This document shows positions 10,525-23,138 of a stretch of DNA of 62,653 nt, one piece after another. The notes below the pieces were generated by a model. That model was not told the origin of the DNA. It saw nothing but the letters and a program-made list of their open reading frames with translations, and made no database searches. The stretch lies in NCBI GenBank assembly GCA_950295325.1, contig OX485808.1, forward strand, positions 37,656,527 to 37,719,179, given 5' to 3'. Numbering within the stretch: position 1 is the stretch's first letter; every line of letters starts with the position of its first letter. The DNA comes from Polytrichum commune (lineage: Eukaryota > Streptophyta > Polytrichopsida > Polytrichales > Polytrichaceae). The translations under genes and the position numbers were made by a program.

Positions 10525-12496
10525 TATTGACTTGTAACATATACAAACTATAATCCAACAAAAGCGGTGTGGTTTCTGGATCTATGCAAATGTGCATTAT
10601 CAAACATGTATATGCATTATCATGCATGTCATGTACCCCCTAACAATGGATAAAGAATTCTATATTAAGTTGTGGTCCGTGGACTCATATCATTCCAACA
10701 TTTTGTTTTCTTGCACATCTTCATGATCCAATAATGGCGTCGGACCCTATATTGTATATAGGGCCCGGGGGGTGAACTTTTCATTGGAAACCTAAATGAC
10801 ATGCGTTTGGGTCACTATGAAATAAAACTCCCTACATACGAGAAGTTTATAGAGAAAAGCAAATGTATATGTACTTATGGCACAATATTAAATGGCCTTA
10901 TGTGTTTATACTAAGGTTTTCAATATATTGTGATAATGGCTCCACTACATATTATGCATAATATAAAATTTGAGTTAAGAAGGACTTTATTACATATAGG
11001 GTCCACTTTCACTTTCCAATTAAAATGTAATTCATCCATAGCATGTAGTTTAAATATTGTGTCAAACAAACAAAAACAAGAATATAATAACTTGGCCACA
11101 TTCTGGAGAGCAAACCTCAAGGAAGCCCATGAGCCTCCAATTTGTAAAACATCTTGAACCCAAATGCCAACCCTAAAAATTATGGAAAGGGTACTCATTG
11201 AGGACTATTACCATATGAGAAATAATGAATAAAAACATGAATTAGATAAATTTAACACATTTATTTTCAAAAATTACATATATCCTCCAAACCTTAGGGC
11301 CCAATTTTGTACATCTATCTCTACTTTGAAATTATTAATAGCCTTTAAATTGTATTCACTAGAGAAAAATAATACCTCTCCCTTGTGTATAGTGGGTACA
11401 ACACTGTCTCAATAAAGATCCCTTCTTACACTCACGTTGGTTCATATATGGTATAAACAATCCACCCCTAGATCTAGAGCATAAAAATGGAAACCCTGAC
11501 TGAAGAATATATTTAGGAATCAATTTAATGGAAGTTTGTTTTGTATTGTGTTGGGTTCAAGTTTAAGGGTGTAGTGTAGGGGGTTTGAGGTTCTAAATAT
11601 AAAACCACAATTATAGTATTGCACACAAATTGATAGACAAGTATCGTCCTCCAACCATTAAGTTGATGCCATAATCATTGAATTTGTAAAAGTGTCTTAA
11701 ATTTATGGAGAATCAATTTATCCAATACATTATTCTTGTCATATCTTACAGAATGTTATAAAATTCCATCATTTTGTGTCTAAAAATTATATCAATGGAT
11801 ATGTGATTGTTGTCTAGAATTGAGCAGAAAATCCATAAATAGAAAAATATATGTTTTGCCCGTAATAAGATTGACTTTGTAGTGATCCTCACCTAGCAAT
11901 TCAATTTCAATGGACACCCCCCCAGTGCAAAGTGAAAGGCTCATTTCTTAAAACCACTTTGCAAATTTCTTTAGCGTGCAAATGAATTAATTTTGAATTT
12001 TTTCTATAGATTTCTATATATTTGAAAATCTATGGATATTTTTTTGAAAATTTTCCAAGCTATTTAACATGCTTGAAACAAAATTTTACTATTAATAGAA
12101 AATATTATTTTAAGCTCAATTGTTTTATTTATGTCAACCTTGCTAAAGCCAATGTCATCATTGAGAATCCCGCAAGAATATGGCATGTGGCAATCAATAA
12201 TGGAAATTATTGAGATTTTCTTCAAAAGTCTAGGAGTGATCCATAACATTACTCAGTTGATGGGTGGTGTTCAACTGCCCCAACTTCATAGCCGGTTTGA
12301 GCAGTCTGGTGGGCAAAGTGACCAACATGGAAACCAACCCTAAGTCTCCAACTCTGATTATGGTAGCACCAAGGAATTGATAGTGCCTTGACACATGTCC
12401 CCGGCTTTGAGTGTTAAAGTGAGGAGGAATCCGTTTCAAAATGAGTAGTTATGGTAGATTGTAGACATTGGTAATGTCTGCGGGGGTAACATTTGG
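10525..12496. other. AT-rich spacer, nothing recognised
   Basis: No gene, RNA or bounded element is supported. It has short poly-A and poly-T runs and some overlapping short frames. The last 250 bases hold a phrase (GGAAACCAACCC near 12330) also seen at about 22250 and 41255, probably retroelement debris. Confidence 0.4.
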
Positions 12497-12897
12497 CATC
12501 GAGGCCACTCTGCCCATCGAATTCGAGGTGGAGTCCTTAAGGGTGGCCATCAACTCTCGTCTGACAAACAACCAATCATTAAGAAGTAGATTGGCCTCCC
12601 TCGAAGAACTAGACGAGAGTCGTAGAATGAGTGCTTAGCACATTGAGGCCATCTATTGAAGGAGGAAGATCACCTTTGATTGAAGGCACAAGAAACGTAC
12701 CTTGACGGTAAGGATGTTGGTCCTACTTCAAGATGCAAGGAAGTTAGACTTTCCAGGTAAGTTCGATGCAGTATGGTTAGGACCTTAATCTCATTCGCGA
12801 GGTGTTTCCTAACAACTCGGTCCAGTTGGAGACATTGAATGGGGAACAATTCCCAACCCGCACTTCAGGTAGTCAATGCAAGGAATATAGGACTTAA
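12497..12897 (+). pseudogene. Ty3/Gypsy polyprotein tail (end of integrase)
   Basis: Frame one gives PIEFEVESLRVAINSRL, a Glu/Arg-rich helix, then LQDARKLDFPGKFDAVWLGP. After a frameshift near 12780 it continues as IREVFPNNSVQLETLNGEQF to a TAA at 12895. This is the typical end of a plant Gypsy integrase, where the chain continues past the rve core into a short beta-rich domain that begins 'D-R-K..F-G-K-F'. In-frame stops occur near 12634, 12658 and 12678. It is a dead fragment, and I do not find the rest of pol. Confidence 0.7.
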
Positions 12898-13780
12898 GCA
12901 TGAAGGACTTGCCTGCTAAGCAAGAGATTTTGCGTCCTTCCCCTTATGGTCGCCAATTATGTGAGCCTGAAAAATGTGCTCACATGTTAATTAGACCTAA
13001 TATAAGCGTTGGGAAGTAAAAAAGCAAGCCAAAGAGGTTAACCTCACCCTTAAGAAGAGAGAAAACGAAATAAACTAAAATAAAAAGGTAAGTGCAATTG
13101 CTATGTGCGGAAGAGTGGAAGCTAAGAAGGAGAAAATGCTAAGGAGGAAGGAAAAACATTTTTTCTTTGGGTGGCCCGAAGATGTCGGGCAGCGCAACAA
13201 AAAAAGAGAAGGTTGGAGGGGTCTCGGGGGGTAAGGGAGAAGAGAGCTTAGTGTGCATGAGGGGAAAAAGACTGGGGGTAGGAGGCAGAAGCGCTGCCTC
13301 AACTTAGAATTTTTTTTTGTTCTCACATAAGTCTGCTTGTGAAATACCAATGTGGCTCCAATGGTAGTAGCATGGGAAGTTGATGCACAGGGTAAATAAG
13401 GTTCAAGGATGGGTGAGTTAGCGAGGGTGTCGTAGAGATGGAAGGCATGCGAGGGAGAGAGAAAAGAAATCAGCAGGGAGCAGGTGAAACCCTGTTGCGA
13501 TGAGGGGAGGTTTCGCTCAGAAGATCACTTCGGTTGTTGCTAGAAGAGGAAGAAGGGATGCAGTGAGCAGTCTCTAGGAGGACTAGGAACCTAACGAAGA
13601 GGAGTTTGGCTGGTTAACGCCGGGGGAATGTGGATATTCGAAAAACTCAACAGTTGGGAAGTGGGTGAGGCTCGGATGCCTCACTGCATGGGCTGCAATT
13701 GGAGGGGAACAACCAATATATTGTCCTACAAGGGACAACTCAAGGCAACTTGTCGTAGCACGGTGGTGACGTATTCATTA
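12898..13780. other. Retroelement 3' region, possible LTR
   Basis: Downstream of the Gypsy tail. TGTGAGC...GCTCACA at about 12960-12984 forms a small inverted repeat that could mark an LTR start. A purine-rich tract (13085-13300, many AGAGAAGG words) follows. No second copy lies in the window to confirm an LTR. The minus-strand frame over this tract is low-complexity and not credible as protein. Confidence 0.35.
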
Positions 13781-15457
13781 AATTAACCTAATAAACGCGT
13801 AAAACGTCACAGCCGTGCCAAGTTCGTTCCCACGAAGAACCTGCGGTTGTTCACAACACAGAGGGAGGAAATCTTTCACTAACACACACACAAGAAACAC
13901 CAAAAACTAAAATAACACAAATCGGATTAAGAAATCCGGGATATTACAGAAATTTGAGCACGGAAATTTCCGCCTTCCCGGTAGTGGACCGAGGTAGGGA
14001 ACACAACACAAAGTATGGACAAACTCCCACCCTAGAGTAGTAACAACAATAGACTCAGCGTCCCGAATCCATAGTATAACAACTATATACACTCCATTCT
14101 AAGATTCCTTATTACGGGTCATGACTTCCGGGATAAGGTTTCCGCGATAGAGGTAGCGGATCTTACCTGTATTTCCACTATCCGCTAGATTTTTGACCGT
14201 GTCACAAGGACAATAATTCTAGTATTTTAGGCTAGAATGCTCAGAGAGACTTGGTAGTTGTTCATCAAGATCTTGCCCTTTGGGTTGGTTTCTCCGGGTT
14301 GTCTCCCTATTTCCACTTCCTCCTCCTAACTACTACTCCCTTAGACTGGTGTTATGATGGGGGAAACCCTCCCTCGGGAAGGTGTCCCACTCAGATATCC
14401 GACACGTGCCACCCCCTTTGACGGGGGGAAAGGTGGAGGAAGTTTTGGGTCTACAAAACCAGCCTGATCCGCTTTCTGTGATGGCACAGTTTCCACTATA
14501 CCACACGCGGAAACCGAATCCTCCCTCGAGAAAGGTGGAAACGCAACATCTGCGCTCCTATCTTCACAATGGGTAGTTTGTGTTGTTCCACCGGTCACAC
14601 ATGATAGGACCCAGGGTATGCTGTTTTCCGTGACAGCGGGGCTAACATAGGGATGGGGCTACCGCGCCTACCATCCACGGTGGGAACCAAACGCCAGTCG
14701 CGGCAGGTGCATGAGTGTTCTAGACCAGTCCGTTATTGCTGATCGGTATGATCCACCTCCAGGTCACGGCAAGTGGAAGGCGTAAACCAGAATTCTCCCC
14801 CTACTATTGGACAGGTCTATCCACTACTGCTCATTGTCGGTCCCTATTTGGACGGAGTAAGTGGGGAAGAACCTACCGTGTGCGCGGAACTCCCCTTGCC
14901 CAACAACCCCACGGTGGGGTTCTTTCTCCTTGCTCGTCCAATCCTTTCCGCCTTTCTGTGCTTAAGATTCTTCCGCCCATCACCTGCTCACACAGGGGCG
15001 TTTTAATCACACGTACCTCGGGGTATTACTGACCCCTTGTCCTATCACGGAATACTAATCTAACTAACCTACACAGTGATAGGGAATGGCAGAAAACTCG
15101 GAAACCTCAAGTACGGAAAGGAGGGACCACTTGCATTACACATGGACTTAAGACTCAACTCAAACCGAAGGTGGAGTAAAGCATAAGGTTTGAATTAAAC
15201 AAAAGAACACTTGTATTGCAAAATGATGAAGAAAACACCGAAGTGCTCCCTCTTAAACCAAACTAACACCCACATGCCATAGTTTCCATGCTCGAAATCA
15301 CGGGCCACGTGGCAGTCCTAACAATCCACCTTATTGAGAGGTCAAAACCTAAACAAAGAAAATGACAAAGCACACAACTCGGGGCCAACTAACTACTTGC
15401 CCAAAACAACCCAAAATGGAATCATAACTAAAATCTACTCCCTATCCTTCCGCTTCT
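13781..15457. other. GC-richer repeat sequence with frequent GTTTCCAC/GTGGAAAC words
   Basis: Non-coding as far as I can see, sharing composition with the broken ORF to its right, so the two are probably one retroelement (13.8-17.4 kb). Words of the type TTTCCRC and its complement occur again and again (for example near 14170, 14310, 14490, 14510 and 14535). Termini are not identified. Confidence 0.4.
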
Positions 15458-17323
15458 TCAGCTTGGCTTCCTTCTTATTTGCTTCCGCTCCTCGTGGCGG
15501 TCCACTCTGTCCGTTGCCAAAGATGGAGCACGTGGTGGTGGCACTGACACCTCGTATCCACCGGGCCCGGAAATCACTCTCACGTGGTCCATCGTCTCCA
15601 CAACGTCCGGTGCCAGTGGTGCGGACAGTTGGTTGTCCGGCGGAAATCCCGGAGCAAGTAGTGTAAGCGGCAGCGGATCCCGGACAACCATCTAAAAGGC
15701 CATGGCAGGGCTCAGTGGTGTTACCTCGGCCACGTGGCAACCATCCAAGGTTTCCTTCCCAACGGTGGAGGAAACCGGGGTGGCATTGAGAACCACCACC
15801 TCAGTGGCGGAAACCGGTGGGGCCGTGAGCGTCGTGATCGCCGTGATGCCTTCCACTTGGTCCACCTCTTCCCTATGTTGGTTTCCACCTCCTACCGCAG
15901 CACCCTGAATTTCCACCATATCATGAGGGGTCAAGTCGGAGTAGCTCGATAAGGTCTCCCCTTCTTCCGATGATTCTACCGTGGTGGGAAACAACTCCGT
16001 GCAGCTAGCAACGAGGGCTTTCATTGCTTTCAAAGCTGCATCCATCTTACTTCCTTGATCCATGATGAAGGTAACCATCTTCGACCCGGAAACATGGCCC
16101 GCATTCTTCAATTGTACGTCGAACATCTTGACCTTCCACCATACATTCCCCAGAATATCCACCATGTCACTCACCTTTTACACCGTGAGGGTGGTATCCT
16201 TCACCTGCTTCAGGAGCGCCTCTCGCTCCGCCTTCAACTTCCGTACTTGCTTCGTGGTCTTCTGATTTTCCGCAGTAAGGTGGTCCACCTTACGCTCCAG
16301 CTCCCGCAACCGGCGCGGATATTGGAGGGCTTTTTGTATTGCGGCAACCAAACTCTTCCGCCGAGGGTTGCCCATAAGTTCCCCCACCTGTTGCATTTGC
16401 ATCTCATACTCCGCAATCCGGGACCGTACTCCCTCTAGGTCGCGGATAATAGAATCCACCGGATTGTCCTCCAAGGTGCCGGTGAAGGTTTCACCTCCTC
16501 CGGGCTTGGTGGCGGACCTGGTCCGCGTCGCAAGATTCCCCAACATCAGTTTCCTCTTCTTGGACACGGGCCGCTCTTCGTTGCTGAAGTCCGCCACATC
16601 TTCCTCCTTCGAATACTCCTGGCCCATCTCTGGCTCCGAGTCGGTGGTCTGGAGCTCCCGCACGATCTGATGCCTTGTCCATTGGGTTTCTTCTTCGTCC
16701 ATGAGCAAGTTTCGCGCGCGTAAAGATGGAAGAGGAAATGACCAATGTAAGAAGGTTGTCCGCGCTTGGTGTTGGTTGCCAACCGGTGCATCAACTTCCC
16801 AATGATATTTCCCCAATCCACCACCCTCTTCTCGGAGTATGCAAGAAGCAAGGTGGTGGCTAGGGTGAGAGTGATGTTGTAGGGCTTCTCCGGGCTCAAA
16901 ATAGGTACCAAGAAAGCTAACATCATATTTTCTTTCTTGTCCTTGCAATTTTTTCACAAAGTAGTCATATTTGGGGTCCAATTTCTTAAAGAACTTATCC
17001 CTGGTGCAATCATCTTTCTTAGTGGCCACACATTTTCCTCCCTGCTTGAACCCGTAAACCCTACTCCACAATTCTGCATTCCACCTATCCGGTCGGCCCC
17101 GGATGGTGGAAACGTAAACCTGGTCCACCTCCCCAGTGACCAATTCCCTCACCATCTCTTCACATCACATTCTCCAAGACTTTTCCAATAGCCCGAGGCA
17201 GCCCATGCGCCTCAAGTCTGCCTCCAGCTCATTACTCTCCTCTCTGCCAGGGGGGTTGAAGACATGTACCTTACGGAGGGCTATCGGCTTGTCCGAGATC
17301 CTCCTCCGGGATTGGGTCGCCAT
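15458..17323 (-). pseudogene. Broken retroelement-type ORF with C-terminal coiled coil
   Basis: The ATG at 17323 opens MATQSRRRISDKPIALRKVH. The same frame runs 622 codons to 15458, broken by TGA near 17167, TAA at 16178-16180 and TAG at 15692-15694. Between about 16880 and 16710 the sensible protein (YNITLTLATTLLLAYSEKR, GKLMHRLATNTKRGQPSYIG) is in a different frame, so two compensating indels are present. N-terminal third: globular (VYVSTIRGRPDRWNAELWSR). Middle: acidic and basic patches (EEDVADFSNEER, KKRK). Then a heptad-rich coiled coil (RELERKVDHLTAENQKT and KLKAEREALLKQV) and a Thr/Val/Pro-rich tail. I recall similar gag-like ORFs in plant repeats but cannot assign the family. A multimerising structural (gag-like) role is inference. 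Confidence 0.5.
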
Positions 17324-18990
17324 GGCGGTTGCGGCCCGCTGTCGCTTGTGCGGTCCATTCCGTTCTAAGGTTTCCGCCGAAATGGAATTCCTAATACTAA
17401 CTTAATTTGATGTTTTTAACTACTTTAAGGATTTTTATTTTTCTTCTTGCTTCAAAAGAACTCACCTAACAATTTGCCTATCAATTACTCTACTTATCTT
17501 GTTTTCCATTGTCCTACCTCTTCTTTGAACCTAAAAACATGGTTAATTGAGAATTTGGGAAACTGTGAACCACGACATAACTACTTAACCACCAGTTGTG
17601 GAAGGAGGAGAAGGGCAACGTGGATCTTACATCGTAGCGATTAGGATGGTGACTTGCTGAAAAGAAGTGTGAGGTAGATCTGGACTCAAGATGCACGAGG
17701 CATCCTTCATTTCCCATCCTTGGTGGCTCATCACGGGAGGGAGGTGCTGTAAGGCAAGTTAGTGTTCAAGGGTTGCTAGATCATAAGCGTTCAGGGAGAT
17801 CGGACAAGACAAAGAATGCGTGGCGTGCCTTCAAGTGGCGGACCGGCTCAACGCTTGTCACGAGATTGAAGCCTAGCCACTGGCTCCGTGTGAAGGTGGA
17901 TGTATTCATGTATGTGCTAGCTGCCGGTGCATCATCCGGTGTAATCGTTTAATTTGGGGCTAAGTTGTACTCACCCTGGGGGGATCCTCACTGGACGGGT
18001 TGGTTTTCAATGTTGTTTAGCATCGATGGTTGTGACGATTATTGTAGGCGCCCAGAGTTCGAGAAACAGAGCAAGGAAGGTGACCATTTGAAGAAAAGAA
18101 AGTTGACTAAGGGTTGTGGGTTGCACCTGTCACAATTAATGATGTTGTAGCTGCTATTGTTGTACCCATGTTTTTGTCGTAGTTAGTGGGATCTGTGTAC
18201 ACTCTGGGATGCTACGTGCAATCTCTTAGAATCAAGCATGGTGGGTCTTGAAATATGGAATTGAGAAAGTAAGGTGGTAATTGAGGGGGATATAAGTGCA
18301 TCTCCAAAGCACTGACTAAGCAAGTCCAGCTGAGGTGTGGCGGCATTTGGAGGTTGCACCACTCTATTTTTTTGTCCTATAATTTTGTGTCATTTGCACT
18401 AAACAATGGGAGGAAGAAGCCATGAAAGTCTCATCGAGATAGTTGTGAGGATTGCTGGGGGGTGGCAAGTCATTAACATGTACGAGCGAGTCCTGCAAGT
18501 CATCGGCGGACACTAGGTCATCGGCTTTGCATTTTTGTGTGTGTATAGATGTGTGCAGCCAGTTGAAGGGGAGAGTTGCCTGCTCATGACAAACGGAGGA
18601 TCCAAGCAATTGCTGATGTCGGCCAAGGATGGTTGTTGGAGAGCAACCTATTGAGGTAGAGTTGTCACGGGGGTTACAGGCTACATATATCCAATAAGGG
18701 CGTGCGGCTGTTTGATGACAACGCAGTGCAAGTCCACCAGGGCAACGTCGGAAACAAAGCGGTGGAACTACAGCTGTCGGAAGTGTCAACAAAGCCAGGA
18801 GCTAATGAATTACTCAGATGTTGGGGAGGTTTAATTCGGTTGGTGGCACTTGATAAGAGGTTCTCAGGAAATCAGCAAGCAAAAGGCCGAAGGCTCAGGC
18901 CAACGGAAGCAACCTAGAAAAAATTGTGGACGTAACCTTGTATTAAGGAGGTTGAATTGGTGCTATGGGAGTGAAGTTGCAGCATAGAGG
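17324..18990. other. Repeat-like spacer, no gene recognised
   Basis: A mixed-composition region with short overlapping frames on both strands; none shows a domain. It may be the 5' side of the element that carries the broken minus-strand ORF, then unrelated debris. Confidence 0.35.
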
Positions 18991-19900
18991 CAAGTGCAAT
19001 GGGAATGCGGGTGTCGCGCACCTCTCCATGAGGAGTGCCCGCAATACCATGGGCACAAGGGGGACCCCGGAGTGACACCCGGGACTTGTGGCGCCATTGG
19101 TGAGAGGGCCCAAGTACTCCTAGTATGGGTGAGGGCCCCAGGCGTTGAGAACGCCTCTCACCCACGGAGACTAAGAGTCATGAGGGTAAGGCCATGAGTT
19201 ATGAGTAGCTTATGGCGGCGGAATTCTAGAATGCTAAGGAACACCTCAATCGGAGGTGCGAGCTAGGAGATATGGCAATTTGAGTGGGGCGCTGTCCCGG
19301 GACAGCACCCTGGGACAGCAGTGACCTAGGAGTGGTGCCCGGGACTGCCTAGGTTTGAAGAGCCATAACTTCCTCAATAGTTGCACGAATGGGGCAAGTG
19401 AGGGGTCCATTGGCATCTACGCAAAGAGTAGATGACAATAGAGTGGTTTTTTGATAGCATCAGACATCATATGTAGAAGTTATGGTGGTCTGAAGCTGTT
19501 GGGGGGGTTCTAGCCCCAGCGGCTAAGGGAATATGTCTACTTGGCCCCAACCCTTGTAGAGAGACAAAAGGATACTTGACGGTGGGGTAGGGGCCCCGCC
19601 CAAAGTCCTAGAGGCTTATATGGGTGAGGCAGCTTAGCCGACCGACCCCCCCGGAGCATACTTGGCAATTTGCCCCGGGTACTTTGTAGCCTACTAAGGG
19701 GAGAGTCCCGAATGCATGTGTAGGAGGGTTAATTTGGTGACCAAGCTATAAGCTTGAAGGTCTGCGGTATTGGGAGCTAACCATGCATGTGCGTGGGATG
19801 TGCAGGTTAGCGCTCGTGGCACTTGCTAGGGTTGGGAGGCGGTCAAGCTAAGTTAAGGAAAACTAGCAAGGGTTGCGACAGCAGGGTTGACACTCATCAT
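18991..19900. repeat. GC-rich block with CCCGGGAC palindromes
   Basis: Clearly more GC-rich than its surroundings. It contains a perfect 16-base palindrome GCTGTCCCGGGACAGC at 19291-19306, followed at once by a partial repeat (TGGGACAGCAGTG), and two further CCCGGGAC words near 19077 and 19338. It is probably part of a retroelement LTR. There is no coding evidence. Confidence 0.4.
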
Positions 19901-22190
19901 TGTCACAGGGCATCGATTGAAAGTCAACACTTAAAAAGAAATAGAAAATTGGAAACAAGAAAACGGTAGAACCGTGAGGCTCTGTCCTTTGCTATGAAAG
20001 ACTACAATTGTAGCTAATTACTTTGCTCATGCCAATCCATGGCTATTCACTATACCAAACCTTTCTTGGATTTGGTGCACCTTCTTTTCAAATACGGGTC
20101 AAGGATTGAAGCTACTCACTTATCACCCGAATTTTTTAAAATAAATAATCAAGAACTGCCGAAAGAACTATAGTTAACTATATTTCTTTCAATGCATTTT
20201 AGGGAGCACTTATATATATATAAACTATAGTTAACATCCACATTAAATAAAGTGGACCAAAAATAACAAGAACAAGTAATGTTCAAGTGTGAACACAAAG
20301 TGGTTAGGAAATTTGCTCTTGAGACGAAGAAGTTGATGCATAGTCTCTGTCCTACAGACAGAGCCAATAAACAAAAGCTATTGTCAAGGTGTGGATGAGG
20401 CATGAATTGAGAGGTTCGTGGTGCAGCGTTCGAAGGAGGTGAGCAGGGGAGAGGAAGGGCTTCCCTCACAGATCCCATTCACACTATTGACACCCCATTT
20501 GGCTCTCAGTTAGTAGGGCAGAGGCTGTGAACATGTGCTCTAGGCCGCGGCTCCGTGATGATGGTCTTTTCACAACGAATTGAGGTTAGAGTAGGAGAAT
20601 AAAGAGAGTAGGGTAGGGCCAGTAGGACATTAGGTGGTGAGCAATGGAAGAATTGGGTTGAGGTGATTAGGTCCATGCTTTTAGGAACATTGTAAGGACT
20701 TACGCGCACGAGTGTTTGTAAGTGCTTGTGGTTCCTTAAAAAAAGGGTGTTGTACACACCACTTTTCTCATGATTAATTGGAACAAGGTAGCATGTGTGA
20801 ATGATGACCTAAGTTGTGTGAAGAAGGATTCTCCACCTGGACTAGGACGCATTCAAGGGTGGTTGATGATTCTTGCTCACACACCGCCTTATAAATCTCT
20901 ACATTATGCGCATAATCTCTTCAGTGATCGGTTACGGGCGCCTCTACGGTAGAAAATTTGAAAACGACGAATGACCACTACTAGTGCACTAGACTAGGGG
21001 TAGAATGATCTTGTGTAGACCCGAAACAGCTCGTTCGAAAAGTGTTGGTCCGAAAAGAATGCAGTGACAGTCATATGTAATGATTGGCCGGATAAGTGTT
21101 GTTTCACACCCCTTGCGATCACTTTTGGGTGCCACTGATTCACCCGTTTTGTGTGCATAGTACGAAATCTTGATGCTCATGTTAAAAGAAACTCTAATGT
21201 ACAATAGTAGGGGGTTTGACTTACTCGCGTCTTTGGGAAAGTGTAACTAATTATTTACGTGGAATAAAATTATGAAACACCTTGCCTTCCTCGTCATTTC
21301 TCTACTCCATCTTTGGAAAACATCGCACACATTCCAAGCCACGCTTTGTGCCCGGAATCAGATCATTTTCAGCGTTTTCCGTATATCTACCTCACTCTAC
21401 TTGCCGAGCCCTGGCATTTGGACACTTGGAAAACCACAGCATCCGACAAATCGACTCTCCGCCTTTGAATAACTATAGTATGTTATCCTATTTCACAGGA
21501 ACGGCACGCGCCCCTAGTCATGGTCTGTATGTTAGTCTAAAGAAAAGTTGTCTGTATGCCGCATAATGATTATACAGCTGATGAATATAGTGTTGAATAA
21601 TTTGGGGTCATTAAGCTTTTCGACTCTTGACAAATATATTACCCGGAATTGCTGCCACTGGATCCTATGTAGATCCCGAAAGTAAATTACTTGCTCTCCT
21701 ATTTCCTTGGATCTTCACAATACAATATCATAAATGCTCACAGACAACTCGACATGACTCAGCTCTATATATATACCAATTTTGGTTCAGTTCCACGACC
21801 CTAGAATATGTCAATTATAGTTTATGGTCCCCCGAACCACGTAAGGATATTTATTTACTATTCACATATTCACGTTGACAATTGGAAAGTTGGGTGGAGT
21901 TCTAATCGTGGCACTAATCATAGGATACATTGTTTATCCCTATATTAATATACGAATCTACTATTCATAGCAACACTACTCATTGAAACATGCGTACCAA
22001 CACTCAGCACGGTATTCTTACTATTCGTACTCGCACTATTCGTTATCAGTACCAACGCCAGTGTCTTTTTATTTCCTCAATTTCCTCGCATGAAGGTACG
22101 ATAGTGGAGGTCCGTGTCAAATGTTAGTATAGGATGGAGCACAACCATGAAGCTAAATAATGTTATCAACAACTTATCTGATGAAATAAG
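19901..22190. other. Spacer, nothing recognised
   Basis: No element ends or protein motifs found. The frames at 21272-21878 are short and without a recognisable domain. A short TA run lies at 20210-20222. Confidence 0.35.
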
Positions 22191-22202
22191 TCAACAAAGA
22201 TG

Positions 22203-22262
22203 GTGGAATCTACATGTCACTAGAACCTAGTGGGCAAACAACCTACATGAAAACTAACCCTT
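22203..22262 (+). repeat. Retroelement scrap shared with 41203-41262
   Basis: GGTGGAATCTACAT, a middle section with TAGTGG, and CCTACATG.AAACTAACCC recur at about 41203-41262, with a weaker trace at 12310-12340. In one frame it reads WWNLH, which would suit a gag core, but this is too little to assign. Confidence 0.35.
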
Positions 22263-23082
22263 GGCCACCTGTCTGGCTAGGGATTCGGATGTTTATGTAA
22301 AGTCAACCATTGCTACAATGAAAAAGTAGTGAACCACTTTATAGCATGGGAATGCCCACTTTTAGAGGATTTGATACTAGAAATAGCATAAGAGACCCCA
22401 AATTTGTCTAATAGAGTTCAATTGAAATGATTTCACCCTCAACCATGTAGAGGACTCAGTTTTATTGGAGACCCTTTATCAAAGATGGTTGAATTATATG
22501 GAAGCCACAAACCCCAAGCCCATCTAGGTGATCAAATGTGGGTTGCGATGTATTTCGTACGAGTGTTTCAAAATTGTCTCACCTACAACTCCATTGAGAT
22601 AACGGTGTTTCCTTCCCTATTTTAGAGTATAGTGCTAGGTAGTCTCGAGTCTTTTTGCCAACTGGATCATCAGGTTGATGTTAGTCATTGTTTCACAGAG
22701 GCCTTTCATTAATGTAGGGAATTAGCCATTTTGACTTCACCTTGATGTATTCTAGTCCCAAAGTAGGCGTTTGGCTCCATGAAGCTTAAAATCAATTTCA
22801 GTTCATTGGTATGTAGAGTAATATCCTATTCAATGCACCAATTACACTCGACCTAGTCCGTTACATAGAGCCCACCACCGAAAGGTGGCAGGAGCCTCCG
22901 GATGAAGTGACTCTTCATCCATGCTTGCCTCAATCAAGGCCAACATTTCTATCTATCTATCTTGCCCCAAAACATCATGTTTGAGTTCAACAATACCACA
23001 ATTTTAACTACATAAATTTGGCAATTGAAATACAATAACTTGTTAACAAATAAGCACCACTTAAATGTTACTCTCTCACTAG

Positions 23083-23138
23083 ATATATATATATATATAT
23101 ATATTTGTGTGTGTGTGTGTGTGTGCGCGTGTGTGTGT
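23083..23138. repeat. Compound (AT)n-(GT)n microsatellite
   Basis: An AT run of about 11 units followed directly by a GT run of about 15 units with a CGCG interruption. Short frames crossing it are artefacts. Confidence 0.95.

Noticed and set aside
13075-13350. 91-codon minus-strand frame rich in Leu, Pro and Phe that resembles a signal peptide
   Set aside because: It is a pyrimidine-rich tract without conserved structure; composition explains it.
21272-22090. Possible organelle-derived segment (hydrophobic frames with many Leu, Ile and Phe)
   Set aside because: Neither strand shows a recognisable mitochondrial or plastid gene, and the frames are short with stops.
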